A stretch of 64,000 nt of DNA from Nostoc sp. NIES-4103 (GCF_002368335.1 NZ_AP018288.1:2658838-2722837); one strand, 5' to 3'. Numbered from the stretch's first letter, positions 1 through 9,712 are shown. The notes: a model not told the origin generated them from the sequence alone. Numbers and translations: made by a program.

Positions 1-14
1 TCCCAATTGTCAAA

Positions 15-1661
15 ATGTTCCTCACACAAACTGTTCCCCGTCAACGAGAAATTATCGAAGTAGTCCTTCGCAATGGCTGGGATTATATGCGGAGGCTGCT
101 AACTGGTGGTAAAGCTGATGAACCCCAGCTACCCACACCTGCGGTTTTAAAAAATATCTTGGTGGATTTGGGGCCAGTCTATGTCAAACTCGGTCAGCTA
201 CTTTCTACCCGTCCAGATTTACTTAGCGCTGCCTACATTGAGGAACTTTCAACGCTACAAGACGAAGTACCGCCTGTTTCCTGGCAAGATATAGAAGTAG
301 TCATCCGCAAACAGCTAAAACGCCCCTTAGAAGAAACCTTCAGCACAATTAATCCTGTGCCAGTGGCAGCAGGGTCAATTGCCCAAACCCATCGAGCAAC
401 ATTAGTAGATGGTCGAGAAGTTGCCTTAAAGGTGCAACGTCCAGGGATTGATGCCACAATTGCCCAAGATATTGCTTTAATTCAAGGTATTGCCGATTTA
501 GTTGCACGTACCGAATTTGGACAGACCTACGAAATTAAATCTATTGCTGAAGAATTTACCAAAGCTTTAGAAGCAGAATTAGATTTTACACGCGAAGCCG
601 GTTTTACAGACGAGTTGCGGCGCAATTTATCGCGTAGTCGTTGGTTTGATCCCAAACAAATTGTAGTTGCAGAGATTTATTGGGATTTGACCACAGAAAA
701 ATTATTGGTGATGGAGTGGCTGGACGGGGTGCCGTTTTTGTCGGCAGATTTAAACAGTAATACAAATGGTAAAGACCCAGCGGTGGAACGCCAAGCTATC
801 ACCACTTTGCTATTTCGAGCGTTTTTTCAACAACTATATATTGATGGCTTTTTCCACGCTGACCCCCATCCAGGAAATTTATTTTATCTTAAGGATGGTC
901 GTGTGGCCCTGCTAGACTGTGGTATGGTGGGAAGACTTGATCCCCGTACACAGCAGATATTAACAGAAATGCTGTTGGCGATCGTGGATTTAGATGCAGG
1001 ACGGTGCGCTCAGTTAACTTTGCAACTAGCAGATTCTCGGCAGCCTGTAATTTTGTCTCGGTTAGAAAATGATTACGATCGCATGCTGCGAAAGTATCAT
1101 AATGTCAGTCTGACGCAAATCAACTTCAGTCAGATCATTTATGAAATCTTACAAGTTGCCCGTAATAATAAAATTAGGCTACCTAGTAACATGGGCTTGT
1201 ATGCCAAAACCCTGGCTAACTTAGAAGGGGTGGCGCGTACTTTCAACCCAGAGGTTAATTTGTTTGATGAAGTCAAGCCATTAATCACAGACTTGTTTCG
1301 CAGGCAACTTTTAGGCGATAATCCTGTGCGATCGCTCCTGCGAACAGCCTTAGATATCAAAAGTCTTTCTCTACAATCTCCCCGTCAAATTGAACTATTA
1401 TTAGACCGAGTAACTTCCGAAACCTTGCAGTGGAATTTATCACTACGGGGATTAGATGGTGTGCGGCGAACTATGGATGATGCTGCCAACCGATTATCTT
1501 TTAGTATCCTGGTGGGTTCCCTGATTATGGGGGCAGCAATTATTACAACAAAAGCGCAGACATCTGAAATATCTTTTTTAAGTAGTGTTTTATTTGCAGC
1601 TGCTAGCTTGTTGGGATTGTGGTTAATCATTAGTATATTGCGATCGGGGCGTTTGCGGTAA
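15..1661 (+). CDS. ABC1/UbiB (AarF) family atypical kinase
   Basis: Membrane-associated atypical kinase/ATPase of the ABC1/ADCK/UbiB family, linked in bacteria and plastids to quinone and prenyl-lipid metabolism. Visible family marks are the KxGQ motif (about residues 58-61, VKLGQ), the Ala-rich nucleotide loop AAGSIAQ (118-124), the VALKV lysine (K139), HADPHPGN (about 283-290) and LDCGMVG in place of a canonical DFG. Two hydrophobic helices close the protein (about 495-545), fitting a C-terminal membrane anchor. The frame is open to the left window edge, so the true start may lie upstream of this ATG. The substrate cannot be told from sequence; cyanobacteria carry several paralogues. Confidence 0.9.
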   Translation: MFLTQTVPRQREIIEVVLRNGWDYMRRLLTGGKADEPQLPTPAVLKNILVDLGPVYVKLGQLLSTRPDLLSAAYIEELSTLQDEVPPVSWQDIEVVIRKQLKRPLEETFSTINPVPVAAGSIAQTHRATLVDGREVALKVQRPGIDATIAQDIALIQGIADLVARTEFGQTYEIKSIAEEFTKALEAELDFTREAGFTDELRRNLSRSRWFDPKQIVVAEIYWDLTTEKLLVMEWLDGVPFLSADLNSNTNGKDPAVERQAITTLLFRAFFQQLYIDGFFHADPHPGNLFYLKDGRVALLDCGMVGRLDPRTQQILTEMLLAIVDLDAGRCAQLTLQLADSRQPVILSRLENDYDRMLRKYHNVSLTQINFSQIIYEILQVARNNKIRLPSNMGLYAKTLANLEGVARTFNPEVNLFDEVKPLITDLFRRQLLGDNPVRSLLRTALDIKSLSLQSPRQIELLLDRVTSETLQWNLSLRGLDGVRRTMDDAANRLSFSILVGSLIMGAAIITTKAQTSEISFLSSVLFAAASLLGLWLIISILRSGRLR

Positions 1662-1671
1662 AATCTATACT

Positions 1672-1800
1672 CCAGGAAATTGGGGACTGGGGACTGGGAA
1701 CTGGGGACTGGGACATTGAGCATGGTAAAAAGCAGTTATTTTTGACTTCTCCCTCATCCCCCTCATCCCCCTCATCCCCCCATCTCCCCATCTCCCCTGC
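1672..1800. repeat. Low-complexity tandem repeats (GGGGACTGG and CCCTCATC units)
   Basis: The first half repeats GGGGACTGG/GGGAACTGG, the second repeats CCCCTCATC and CCCATCTC. These are STRR-like short tandem repeats common between genes of filamentous cyanobacteria. No gene is seen here. Confidence 0.8.
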
Positions 1801-1811
1801 TTTACCAAACT

Positions 1812-2792
1812 ATGTCAATCATCATTGCTGAAAATCTAAGTAAATTTTATCCAGTAGCTGTCAAAGAACCAGGTATTAGAGGGACAATAACTCACTTTTT
1901 CCGGCGCACCTACCGTTCAATCAAAGCAGTTGAAAATGTTTCTTTTGAAATTGCCCCAGGCGAGGTAGTGGGATTTTTGGGGCCTAATGGTGCTGGTAAA
2001 ACCACCACACTGAAAATGCTCACAGGGCTAATTCATCCTTCTAGCGGTATAGTTAGAGTCGCTGGACATGTGCCGTTTCTGCGCCAAGAGGCATTTTTAC
2101 AAAAAATTACTTTGGTGATGGGGCAAAAACAGCAACTCATTTGGGACTTACCAGCGCTAGATTCTTTAAAAATTAACGCTGCTGTGTATAACATCTCAGA
2201 TAAAGAGTTTCAGCGGCGAGTAGGGGAATTAACTGAGATGCTGTCCCTAGAAGGTAAGCTTACCCAACCTGTACGCAAATTGTCTTTGGGTGAGCGGATG
2301 AAGGCGGAACTTTTAGCAGCACTTTTGCACCGTCCTCATGTATTGTTTCTGGATGAACCTACCCTAGGACTAGATGTGAATGCTCAAGTGGCGGTGCGCG
2401 ATTTTTTGCGTGAGTATAATCAGCGCTATCAAGCGACGGTATTGTTGACTAGCCATTACATGGCTGATATTACAGCTTTGTGTCAACGAGTCCTCTTGAT
2501 TCACCAGGGAAAGCTGATGTATGACGGTAGCTTAGATGGGCTGCTGGAACGTTTTGCTCCTTATCGTGAAGTTCATGTAGAGTTAGCCCAACCTCTACCT
2601 CTAGAAAAACTGATGGCTTATGGTGATGTACAACTCTTAGAAGGTCGAGCAGTGTGTTTTATGGTACAGCAAGAAGCGCTTACTCGCACAGTGTCTAAGA
2701 TTTTATCAGATTTGCAAGTAATCGATTTAACAGTGAGTGAGCCACCCGTGGAAGAAGTGATTGGACGAGTTTTTCAAGCAGGGGTGGTTTAA
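1812..2792 (+). CDS. ABC-2 type exporter, ATP-binding subunit
   Basis: ATPase of an uncharacterised ABC-2 export system (COG4586-like). Walker A is GPNGAGKTT at residues 57-65, the signature is LSLGERMKAE, and Walker B is VLFLDEPTLGLD followed by the H-loop in TSHYMAD. The N-terminal insert (about residues 15-38, with an FFRRTYRS stretch) before the usual ATPase start is typical of this subgroup. The C-terminal 80 residues form an accessory domain. A permease gene follows after a repeat-filled gap, so the two probably form one transporter in the cytoplasmic membrane. Substrate unknown. Confidence 0.9.
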   Translation: MSIIIAENLSKFYPVAVKEPGIRGTITHFFRRTYRSIKAVENVSFEIAPGEVVGFLGPNGAGKTTTLKMLTGLIHPSSGIVRVAGHVPFLRQEAFLQKITLVMGQKQQLIWDLPALDSLKINAAVYNISDKEFQRRVGELTEMLSLEGKLTQPVRKLSLGERMKAELLAALLHRPHVLFLDEPTLGLDVNAQVAVRDFLREYNQRYQATVLLTSHYMADITALCQRVLLIHQGKLMYDGSLDGLLERFAPYREVHVELAQPLPLEKLMAYGDVQLLEGRAVCFMVQQEALTRTVSKILSDLQVIDLTVSEPPVEEVIGRVFQAGVV

Positions 2793-2807
2793 GGAGTGTG
2801 GAGTTAG

Positions 2808-2944
2808 TTGTCATTTGTCATTTGTCATTTGTCATTTGTCATTTGTCATTTGTTATTTTTCCCTCATCCCCCTCATCTTTCTCATCCCCCTCATCCCCCT
2901 CATCCCCCTCATCTTTCTCATCCCCCCCATCCCCCTCATCCCCA
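2808..2944. repeat. TCATTTG and CCCTCATC tandem repeats before the permease gene
   Basis: About five copies of a TCATTTG heptamer are followed by many copies of CCCTCATC or CTCATCTTT. The tract is open in the permease frame, so an ORF call from 2798 would add about 49 Ser/Pro/His-rich residues that are only translated repeats. Confidence 0.85.
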
Positions 2945-3733
2945 ATGAAACGAATTATTAGGAAAGCCTTAACTTTTTTTTCCGTATACTACGCCTATAT
3001 GGTTGAGTATCGCGCAGAACTGATTTTATGGGTTTTATCTGGGTCTTTGCCAATTATCCTTATGGGTATCTGGATACAGGCAGCACAAGGTGGACGATTC
3101 AGTCTGTCACCTGTTGATTTTACCCGTTACTTTCTCACTGTTTTTATTGTCAGGCAAATCACAGTTGTCTGGGTAATTTGGGATTTTGAAAGGGAGGTAG
3201 TAGAAGGCAAGTTATCGCCCAAGTTACTACAACCACTCGATCCGGTATGGCATCACGTTGCAGGTCATCTTTCTGAAAGATTTGCTCGTATCCCGTTTGC
3301 ATTCTTGTTAATAGCGTTGTTTTTTATACTCTATCCCCAGGCTTTTTGGATACCTAGTTTGATTCAATTCTTGTTATTTACCTTGGCGGTAGCGCTAGCT
3401 TTTATTTTAAGGTTTGTGATTCAGTATACTCTTGCCTTGTTTTCTTTTTGGACGGAACGGGCTAGCGCTTTAGAAAATTTTTGGTTGTTGTTTTTTTTGT
3501 TTTTCTCTGGAATGATTGCCCCTTTAGATGTGTTTCCTGAAAATGTACGAGCGATAGTTTTATTCACACCTTTTCCTTATTTAATTGATTTTCCTACGAG
3601 TCTTTTAGTGGGGCTACCTGTGGATGTAACGCGGGGATTTTTATCAATGGTGGGTTGGATATTAATATTTTTGGGTGCAAATCGCTTGCTGTGGCGTGCA
3701 GGTTTGAAGCGGTATTCTGGTATGGGTGCGTAA
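2945..3733 (+). CDS. ABC-2 family transporter permease
   Basis: Membrane subunit (262 residues, about six hydrophobic segments) pairing with the ATPase at 1812-2792; resembles the COG4587 permease group. The first helix begins near residue 15 after a short basic N-terminus (MKRIIRKAL). The start at 2945 was chosen because everything upstream in frame is tandem repeat. Cyanobacterial systems of this kind usually have a second permease; it is not next door here, so it may be elsewhere. Confidence 0.85.
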   Translation: MKRIIRKALTFFSVYYAYMVEYRAELILWVLSGSLPIILMGIWIQAAQGGRFSLSPVDFTRYFLTVFIVRQITVVWVIWDFEREVVEGKLSPKLLQPLDPVWHHVAGHLSERFARIPFAFLLIALFFILYPQAFWIPSLIQFLLFTLAVALAFILRFVIQYTLALFSFWTERASALENFWLLFFLFFSGMIAPLDVFPENVRAIVLFTPFPYLIDFPTSLLVGLPVDVTRGFLSMVGWILIFLGANRLLWRAGLKRYSGMGA

Positions 3734-4053
3734 AGGGGACTGGGGACTGGTAATTAGGAACTGGGTATTGGGTTTTAGTAGTTTTTTCGCCGTTTCAATC
3801 TTTAATAGTTTGGTAGTGGCATGACAAGGCTAAAATGTTGCATTATTCCTTTCTTGTGGGATGGGCTTCTAGCCCGTCCGGTGCGGGCAAGATGCCCACA
3901 CCACAAGATTTATTTTTATTGCACTACTTTAGGCTTGCCACGCCAGTAGGGTGCGTTATCGCGCCAGCGTAACGCACCGCCAGAGATTTGCGGTGCGTTA
4001 GGAAAAGAGTCCATAACGCACCCTACAAAACTTTTCTTATAGTTACATTGCTG
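3734..4053. other. Gene-free spacer with a MITE and a GTGCGTTA palindrome
   Basis: No coding region. It contains GGGGACTGG repeats just after the permease, the inverted-repeat element at 3813-3946, and a palindromic stretch around 3948-4026 built on GGTGCGTTA / TAACGCACC copies, a common dispersed cyanobacterial repeat. Confidence 0.7.
3813..3946. repeat. MITE-like element, family A copy 1
   Basis: The left end GTAGTGGCATGACAAGGC and the reverse complement of the right end (CTGGCGTGGCAAGCCTAAA) form an imperfect terminal inverted repeat of about 28 bp, both sides running into a TGCA-containing block. No coding capacity. A second copy with the same ends lies at 53331-53441 inside the decaying I-D cas locus. 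Confidence 0.6.
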
Positions 4054-4213
4054 GTTTCAATCCCTAATAGGGAGTAAGTGAAATTTCAAGGCTAAGGGCT
4101 GCGTAATGCGTTATTATTCCCGTGAGTTTCAATCCCTAATAGGGAGTAAGTGAAATTTCAAGTTCAGGTCTTTAGAAAATAAATAGTCAATAGGGTTGTT
4201 TCAATCCCTAATA

Positions 4214-5273
4214 ACCCAAGTTGCGGGTAATAGAAGATAAAAAAGAATATGGTTGGTGTAGGCACGGTAAATGAGGGTTTGTAAGAACTACAACCTTGAT
4301 GAAAGTGCAATTAGGAATGTTCAGTATAGTTGAAGAGAAAGTGAAAGAAAGCAACTTAGTCAATAAAAGCTCGTTGCAGAGTGTAGGCAAAAATAAAAGC
4401 TTGCAACTTCAGTAAAAACCCTTCATAAGTTACCGCATGAATAGATTTGTGAAAACGACTGGTAATGCCACTAAACACGGTTTCAATGTAATGACGAATA
4501 GACTGTTTAATGTAGTGAGTCCAAGGCGGATCTTGGCGTTTTGAGTTACTATGAGCGCATGACTTGCATGGAGATTTGACTGGTTTCAATCAAGTCATCT
4601 TCCACAGTGTAATCAAGATAGGCACAATCAGCATAAACTTGACTTCCAGGCAGTAAATTCAAGGGTAAAGCACTTAATCCCCGGATATCCGTCGCACTGG
4701 CTGGCATGAACACAAATTCAACGGGAATACCTGTTTTGGTAGTTAATAACTGTACTCTGACTCCATAAAAATAACGTTTCTTAGATGCGATATAACCTCG
4801 ATATTCTGGGGATTTGATCAGATGAGCATTAAATATGCGAATTTTATCACATATCGGTACAGGAAACGAGTCTAAAAGATATTCCGTATTTTCACTAATT
4901 TCTTTTAGTGCCATTCCGACTTGATGAAATAAATCGTTCACTAACATTGCTAGATGATGTAATCGCCGATTAAATCGTGATTTTTCTAACATTCTTGGCA
5001 TCAACTTATGGTCTTTCATGTAGCTACAAGCCTGACTATGATTACTCCCAAAGTACATAGCTGCAATGATTGCCGTTGTGATAATTTCTGCATCACTCAT
5101 TTGACAACGAATATCCTCTTTATGCCCGATCGCCTTTAATAAGTCATCTATGACAGAATAGATCGTAACTATTTCATTTAACATCTGTCCCTCCTCTTTG
5201 TCTTGTCTGGAGGGATTTTCTTGTTTCTCTACCTTTGTGTCATCTCTCTTTGAGACTAACTAGCAACTTGGGT
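4214..5273 (-). mobile_element. IS982-like insertion sequence (1060 bp) inside a CRISPR repeat
   Basis: Ends are perfect 11-bp inverted repeats, ACCCAAGTTGC on the left and GCAACTTGGGT on the right; ACCC ends are typical of IS982. The element is flanked by the direct repeat TAATA (4209-4213 and 5274-5278), and removing the element plus one copy restores an exact 37-bp CRISPR repeat. This fixes both boundaries and a 5-bp target duplication. It encodes one transposase on the minus strand, apparently broken. Confidence 0.93.
4356..5184 (-). pseudogene. IS982 family transposase, frameshifted
   Basis: The first frame (5184 to about 4550) encodes 211 residues with DDE-type features: LLDSFPVPICDK, ASKKRYFYGVR and VYADCAYLD. 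It ends at MQVMRS-stop. The rest of the protein continues in another frame from near 4555 down to 4356, with SNSKRQD, HYIKQSIRHYIETVFS and FHKSIHAVT, the usual C-terminal block containing the catalytic Glu. Rejoined length (about 280 residues) is normal for the family. The break sits near 4552 and looks like a 1-base gain or 2-base loss. No slippery heptamer was recognised, so decay is likelier than programmed frameshifting. Confidence 0.85.
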
Positions 5274-7205
5274 TAATAGGGAGTAAGTGAAATTTCAAGA
5301 CGAGAGTTTTTGCCAGCTTCAACGATTTGGAATGTAGTTTCAATCCCTAATAGGGAGTAAGTGAAATTTCAAGCCGTGGTTGCTGAATTTCTAAAGGAAG
5401 GAATAACAGCAGGTTTCAATCCCTAATAGGGAGTAAGTGAAATTTCAAGTACACCTGTTGAAACTCCTGTAGAAGTGTCTACTCCGTTTCAATCCCTAAT
5501 AGGGAGTAAGTGAAATTTCAAGTTTGCAGCACATCTGGGTGTTACGTACCCTACGATTGTTTCAATCCCTAATAGGGAGTAAGTGAAATTTCAAGAATAA
5601 GTTGGCGCAAGTTGACTATTTGCTTAATCAAGTTTCAATCCCTAATAGGGAGTAAGTGAAATTTCAAGTCTAAGAAGGTTGTCAGGGTGAAAAAGATAAT
5701 TGGCGTTTCAATCCCTAATAGGGAGTAAGTGAAATTTCAAGTCAGCGTCCAGTGCCAGAAAACGGAGTGCTGCCGTTTCAATCCCTAATAGGGAGTAAGT
5801 GAAATTTCAAGTGTGGGGGATAAGTTGATAACCGTGATTTTAAGAGTTTCAATCCCTAATAGGGAGTAAGTGAAATTTCAAGGCATCACTGTCAAGCAGT
5901 ATTTGCAAAAATTAGTTTACAAGGTTTCAATCCCTAATAGGGAGTAAGTGAAATTTCAAGAGTATTACGCTCTACAAACTGTACTGGCTCAATTTGTTTC
6001 AATCCCTAATAGGGAGTAAGTGAAATTTCAAGCTATTCTTATGTTCTAGGCTCCCCTAACATCTACGTTGTTTCAATCCCTAATAGGGAGTAAGTGAAAT
6101 TTCAAGCTGGCAGGCTACCTTGGAGGGTCAAGGTGTGCGGTGGCTGAATGTTTCAATCCCTAATAGGGAGTAAGTGAAATTTCAAGACCCTGGATGACCA
6201 GGAAGCCTTGCAAGTAATCATAGAGTTTCAATCCCTAATAGGGAGTAAGTGAAATTTCAAGCGTCTTTGCTGGTATCTATATTTCTGCCGCCGTGTTTCA
6301 ATCCCTAATAGGGAGTAAGTGAAATTTCAAGCTGGTGAGATTAACCGTAGGATCCTAAAAGGGGGTTTCAATCCCTAATAGGGAGTAAGTGAAATTTCAA
6401 GCACAATCAGAGAAAATACTACCACAAATACCTCTTGTCGTAGTTTCAATCCCTAATAGGGAGTAAGTGAAATTTCAAGTTAAGTTGTTTTCTATTCTAG
6501 ACTCATCTAGGGCGCGTTTCAATCCCTAATAGGGAGTAAGTGAAATTTCAAGGATACCATAGTCAGTACCAGAATCAGTGGTATAGTTTCAATCCCTAAT
6601 AGGGAGTAAGTGAAATTTCAAGGTGACGCTCAAGCAATTGTCAACCAAAAGCAAATTGTTTCAATCCCTAATAGGGAGTAAGTGAAATTTCAAGTTCAGA
6701 ACAATTTGAGCAGCGAGCCTCACTTGAAGGTTTCAATCCCTAATAGGGAGTAAGTGAAATTTCAAGATGGTCGCCTGTGGCTTTAGAGCCTAGCGACGTA
6801 GCAGTTTCAATCCCTAATAGGGAGTAAGTGAAATTTCAAGGGAGCTACACCAGCAAATAAATAGGGCGATCGCCGGTTTCAATCCCTAATAGGGAGTAAG
6901 TGAAATTTCAAGAGAGAGGCGATCGCTAAGCACATGCTCAGTATTAAGTTTCAATCCCTAATAGGGAGTAAGTGAAATTTCAAGTAACCATGGTGTTCTA
7001 TTTGGTTCTCAAGTGGCAGGCAGGTTTCAATCCCTAATAGGGAGTAAGTGAAATTTCAAGCTGCTTGATGTAACTTACAGCACGGCCAGGGTCAATAGGT
7101 TTCAATCCCTAATAGGGAGTAAGTGAAATTTCAAGGGTGTGGTACAATTTTTAAAACTCAGGCGTAATGTTTCAATCCCTAATAGGGAGTAAGTGAAATT
7201 TCAAG

Positions 7206-7343
7206 TGCGGAAGCCGGAAAGACAATCTGTATTTGGTTTTCAAGGTTCAGTTGCGCGGATGAGGCAATCATAGCATGTGAAAATAAAATTGAACTGAGAC
7301 TAAATGGCTAAAACCCAGTCTACATAAGGTGCGCGGCTACTTT
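7206..7343 (-). promoter_or_regulatory. Possible leader of CRISPR array 1
   Basis: Non-coding flank beyond the last repeat. Read on the minus strand it contains AACTGAACCTTGAAAACC and an A/T-rich stretch before the first repeat. It is proposed as leader only because the minus-strand repeat has the ATTGAAAC handle; no promoter was proven. Confidence 0.35.
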
Positions 7344-7481
7344 TGAAGCTATTTTACTCAAAAGTTTTACACAGCAAAGATTTCAGCATCATTTGCCAAA
7401 ACCTCGTTTTGAACACCTACCCATCCGCGCCTGAAGCAAGAGAAACACTGTTGCTGTCATGTTATGTGCTTTATCATTTAG

Positions 7482-8396
7482 CTAAGTTGGGGAGAACAAA
7501 AAATCCCCGACTGCATCTAAAACCTCTGCTGGGTATTCCTCGTGTAGTCCCAAAGAACCAGGAATGACGACGCTTTTCACTTTTGGTAAAGCTGCTATGG
7601 CATTCATTTCTTCTCGTGATTTTGGTGGGCTAGATTCGCCAATTACTACCATCAATGGTACAGATAACGATCGCACAAGTGCCAAAAAATCAGATTGCTC
7701 ACGTACAGCATCGAGATTACCTGTAACAAAAGCAGCAGAAGCAAATCGCGCTCCTGGTTGTTGAGTTGTCTGCCATTTCTTTTCGATGAAGCTAGGTGTA
7801 AGCATCCTGGCGGCATCTGCAAAGACGTGGCGACGGTACATAAAACTCAAGAAGGATGGTACGGTGTTGAGTTTATACAAAGCTTGCCCTATTATCTGCG
7901 ATCGCACCAATCCTCTAACGATACCAGCTATTTCTGGAGTTGCCCCCATTGTCGGCAAAGGGCCTCGCCATGTGGGAGCTAATAATACTATTCGAGAAAA
8001 AATAGCAGGCTGTTTCACTGCGACTTGCAACACGTAACTAGCAGCATGTCCAGCCGCAACTACGGTAATTGCAGTATTAAAAACAGCTGGGATAAAATCT
8101 GACAAAAATTGCTGATATATTTCTGGTCGATAATTTAAACTAGGGCGAGAAGATTCTCCAAATCCAGGCCAGTCTACTGCTACAACTTGAAAGTGAGGAG
8201 CTAGTAATCTGGCAAGTTCGCCCATTTCTGAACGCATAGAAACGCTGCTGAAAGCTGGAAGTAGCAATAGTGGTGAACCTTTACCAAGGGTTTCATAAAC
8301 AACCCGCAATTGTTGGTTTTCGCAATTCCAAAGATATTCTTGAATTACTCCACCAAATCCAACAGTAGCAGAGGTAGATAATAAATTGGTTGACAT
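7482..8396 (-). CDS. Alpha/beta-hydrolase fold protein with altered nucleophile elbow
   Basis: A 304-residue alpha/beta-hydrolase. The oxyanion region LLLLPAFSS, the VVAVDWPGFGESSRP strand-loop and a late GLHEEYP histidine (expected catalytic His) are visible. At the nucleophile elbow, where G-x-S-x-G is expected, the sequence reads AAGHAASY: the nucleophile position is Ala. A neighbouring Ser exists, but one residue later than canonical. The protein may therefore be catalytically inert or use an unusual geometry. It stands alone between array 1 and sufE, on the same strand as sufE. Confidence 0.8.
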   Translation of the reverse strand: MSTNLLSTSATVGFGGVIQEYLWNCENQQLRVVYETLGKGSPLLLLPAFSSVSMRSEMGELARLLAPHFQVVAVDWPGFGESSRPSLNYRPEIYQQFLSDFIPAVFNTAITVVAAGHAASYVLQVAVKQPAIFSRIVLLAPTWRGPLPTMGATPEIAGIVRGLVRSQIIGQALYKLNTVPSFLSFMYRRHVFADAARMLTPSFIEKKWQTTQQPGARFASAAFVTGNLDAVREQSDFLALVRSLSVPLMVVIGESSPPKSREEMNAIAALPKVKSVVIPGSLGLHEEYPAEVLDAVGDFLFSPT

Positions 8397-8453
8397 GAGA
8401 CTAAATTTTTAAAGTTAGCTAATCATGGAAAAATCCCACTCCCCACTCCCTAA

Positions 8454-8500
8454 CGCCACTTGCTCTACTTGAGGAAACCCCTCTTGGTCGCAGTGGCTCC
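8454..8500. repeat. Small palindromic repeat (GCCACTTGC...GCAGTGGC)
   Basis: Conserved ends CGCCACTTGC and CGCAGTGGCTCC enclose a GAGGAAACCCCTC hairpin. The same ends recur near 26438-26485, 33867-33911 and 50519-50612 with different cores. Confidence 0.6.
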
Positions 8501-8521
8501 TTCCTACTCCCTATTTTCAAG

Positions 8522-8965
8522 CTAGGAGTTAGGCAAATCTAACTTACATTCCAACGCTTTTTTTTGCATGGTTTTAAAAATGTTATAAAAGCCATTAGCG
8601 CGGGAAGGTGTCAGGCTGACATTTAAACCAGTTTCTTGAATGAAATCTGGTGTAAGTTCTAAAATTTCTGTGGGAGTTAGTCCGTTTAATCCTTCAATCA
8701 AAAGACCAACCATCCCTTTGCTGATGAAAGCGTCGGAATCAGCTAGAAATTCGACTTTACCATCATTGAGAGAGGCTGTGATATAAACTTGAGAAACGCA
8801 ACCAGGTACTTTATTTTCTGGTACTTTATCAGTTTCTGGAAAACCTTTGAGTTTGTTTCCATACGCAATTAACTGTTCGGTACGTCTTCTTTGGTCGGAA
8901 ACCCGTTGAAAGCGCTGGACAATTTTAGCAAGAGCAGGTGGTAAAGAATCGAGAGTGGAAGACAT
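8522..8965 (-). CDS. sufE: SufE-type cysteine desulfurase activator
   Basis: SufE family protein of 147 residues. It accepts persulfide sulfur from SufS-type desulfurases for Fe-S cluster assembly in the cytosol. The acceptor Cys is C56 in KVPGCVSQVY, the most conserved family block. The C-terminal FYNIFKTMQKKA helix is also typical. The ATG start gives the expected N-terminus (LPPALAKIVQRFQ). No suf genes are adjacent, as is common in cyanobacteria. Confidence 0.93.
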   Translation of the reverse strand: MSSTLDSLPPALAKIVQRFQRVSDQRRRTEQLIAYGNKLKGFPETDKVPENKVPGCVSQVYITASLNDGKVEFLADSDAFISKGMVGLLIEGLNGLTPTEILELTPDFIQETGLNVSLTPSRANGFYNIFKTMQKKALECKLDLPNS

Positions 8966-9404
8966 AAAACAAGCTGCAAATAATCGGCATCACCTTGAGT
9001 TTAAATTATATGCACGAGCGATCGCACTTTACACCGTGCCAATTTTAGATTTGGGATTTTGCATTATTTATCGGTTCATGCTCCACGAGCAACTAATGTG
9101 GAACAAATCTCAAATCGCAAAATTGATTGACAGCAACTCTAGAATTGCAACCGTTGTATTTATGAATACTCAAGTTAAGCACATGTTGTTGGTTTGCTAC
9201 TTCTATTTTAGTAATTTTAGCGATCGCTGCTGGTAGTGTAAACCAGAAAAACTCAATTTTGATTAAGAAGCAGCAATCAATAGTTTTATTAAGTATTGAT
9301 AACAACTGTTAAATATTAATGCAAAATCAAGATTTTTCTTGAATTGACTTCGCTAATTCCCAGATTATGTTTTCAATCATTAATAAATTTCAGGAGCAAA
9401 TCAG
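8966..9404. other. Gene-free interval upstream of psaK
   Basis: AT-rich, with two HIP1-type sites (GCGATCGC) near 9018 and 9220. No coding region could be supported. It should hold the divergent promoters of sufE and psaK, but no clear promoter boxes were assigned. Confidence 0.6.
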
Positions 9405-9665
9405 GTGTTTACTTCAACCTTACTCGCTGCTGCCACCACACCCCTGGAATGGAGTCCCACAGTTGGGCTGATTATAATTCTCGCCAATATTTTTGCCATT
9501 GCCTTTGGCAAATCTACCATCAAGTACCCCAACGCAGAACCAGCCCTACCATCACCCAATTTGTTTGGTGGTTTTGGTCTACCTGCGTTATTGGCAACTA
9601 CTGCTTTCGGTCACATCTTGGGCGTGGGTATTGTCTTAGGGCTGCATAACCTAGGCAGAATTTAG
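9405..9665 (+). CDS. psaK: Photosystem I subunit PsaK
   Basis: PsaK (subunit X), an 86-residue two-helix membrane protein at the edge of photosystem I in the thylakoid. The sequence has the first helix (TVGLIIILANIFAIAFGKS), the loop TIKYPNAEPALPSPNLFGGFG and a second helix with ATTAFGHILGVGIVLGL, the family pattern. The start is GTG at 9405, preceded by CAGGAG at 9391-9396. Monocistronic by position. Confidence 0.96.
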   Translation: MFTSTLLAAATTPLEWSPTVGLIIILANIFAIAFGKSTIKYPNAEPALPSPNLFGGFGLPALLATTAFGHILGVGIVLGLHNLGRI

Positions 9666-9674
9666 TACCGCTTT

Positions 9675-9712
9675 GCACAAATCATAAATTCTAAAGAATT
9701 TATGATTTGTGC
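9675..9712. terminator. Perfect hairpin after psaK
   Basis: An 18-bp perfect inverted repeat with a 2-nt loop (GCACAAATCATAAATTCT, AA, then its complement) begins 9 bp after the psaK stop. There is no long T run, so it may act as an mRNA 3' stabiliser as well as a terminator. Confidence 0.6.

Larger units (their letters stand above)
4054..7205. CRISPR. CRISPR array 1: 29 repeats of 37 bp, 28 spacers, one repeat split by an IS
   Basis: The 37-bp repeat starts GTTTCAATCCCTAATAGGG and ends GTGAAATTTCAAG. I count 29 copies, from 4054-4090 to 7169-7205, with spacers of 33-43 nt; the copies looked identical. Repeat 3 (4198-4213 plus 5279-5299) is interrupted by an IS982-like element. On the minus strand the repeat folds as CCC-TATTA-GGG followed by ATTGAAAC, the geometry of a Cas6-cleaved repeat with an 8-nt handle, so transcription from the right is favoured. 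Some cyanobacterial III-B arrays use the other orientation, so direction is not settled. No cas gene is adjacent. Confidence 0.97.

Noticed and set aside
2761..2961. Plus-strand ORF over the repeat tract
   Set aside because: It encodes only translated TCATTTG and CCCTCATC repeats; the permease start is at 2945.
4356..5184. Programmed frameshift in the IS982 transposase
   Set aside because: No slippery heptamer seen near the break, and this family is normally encoded in one frame.
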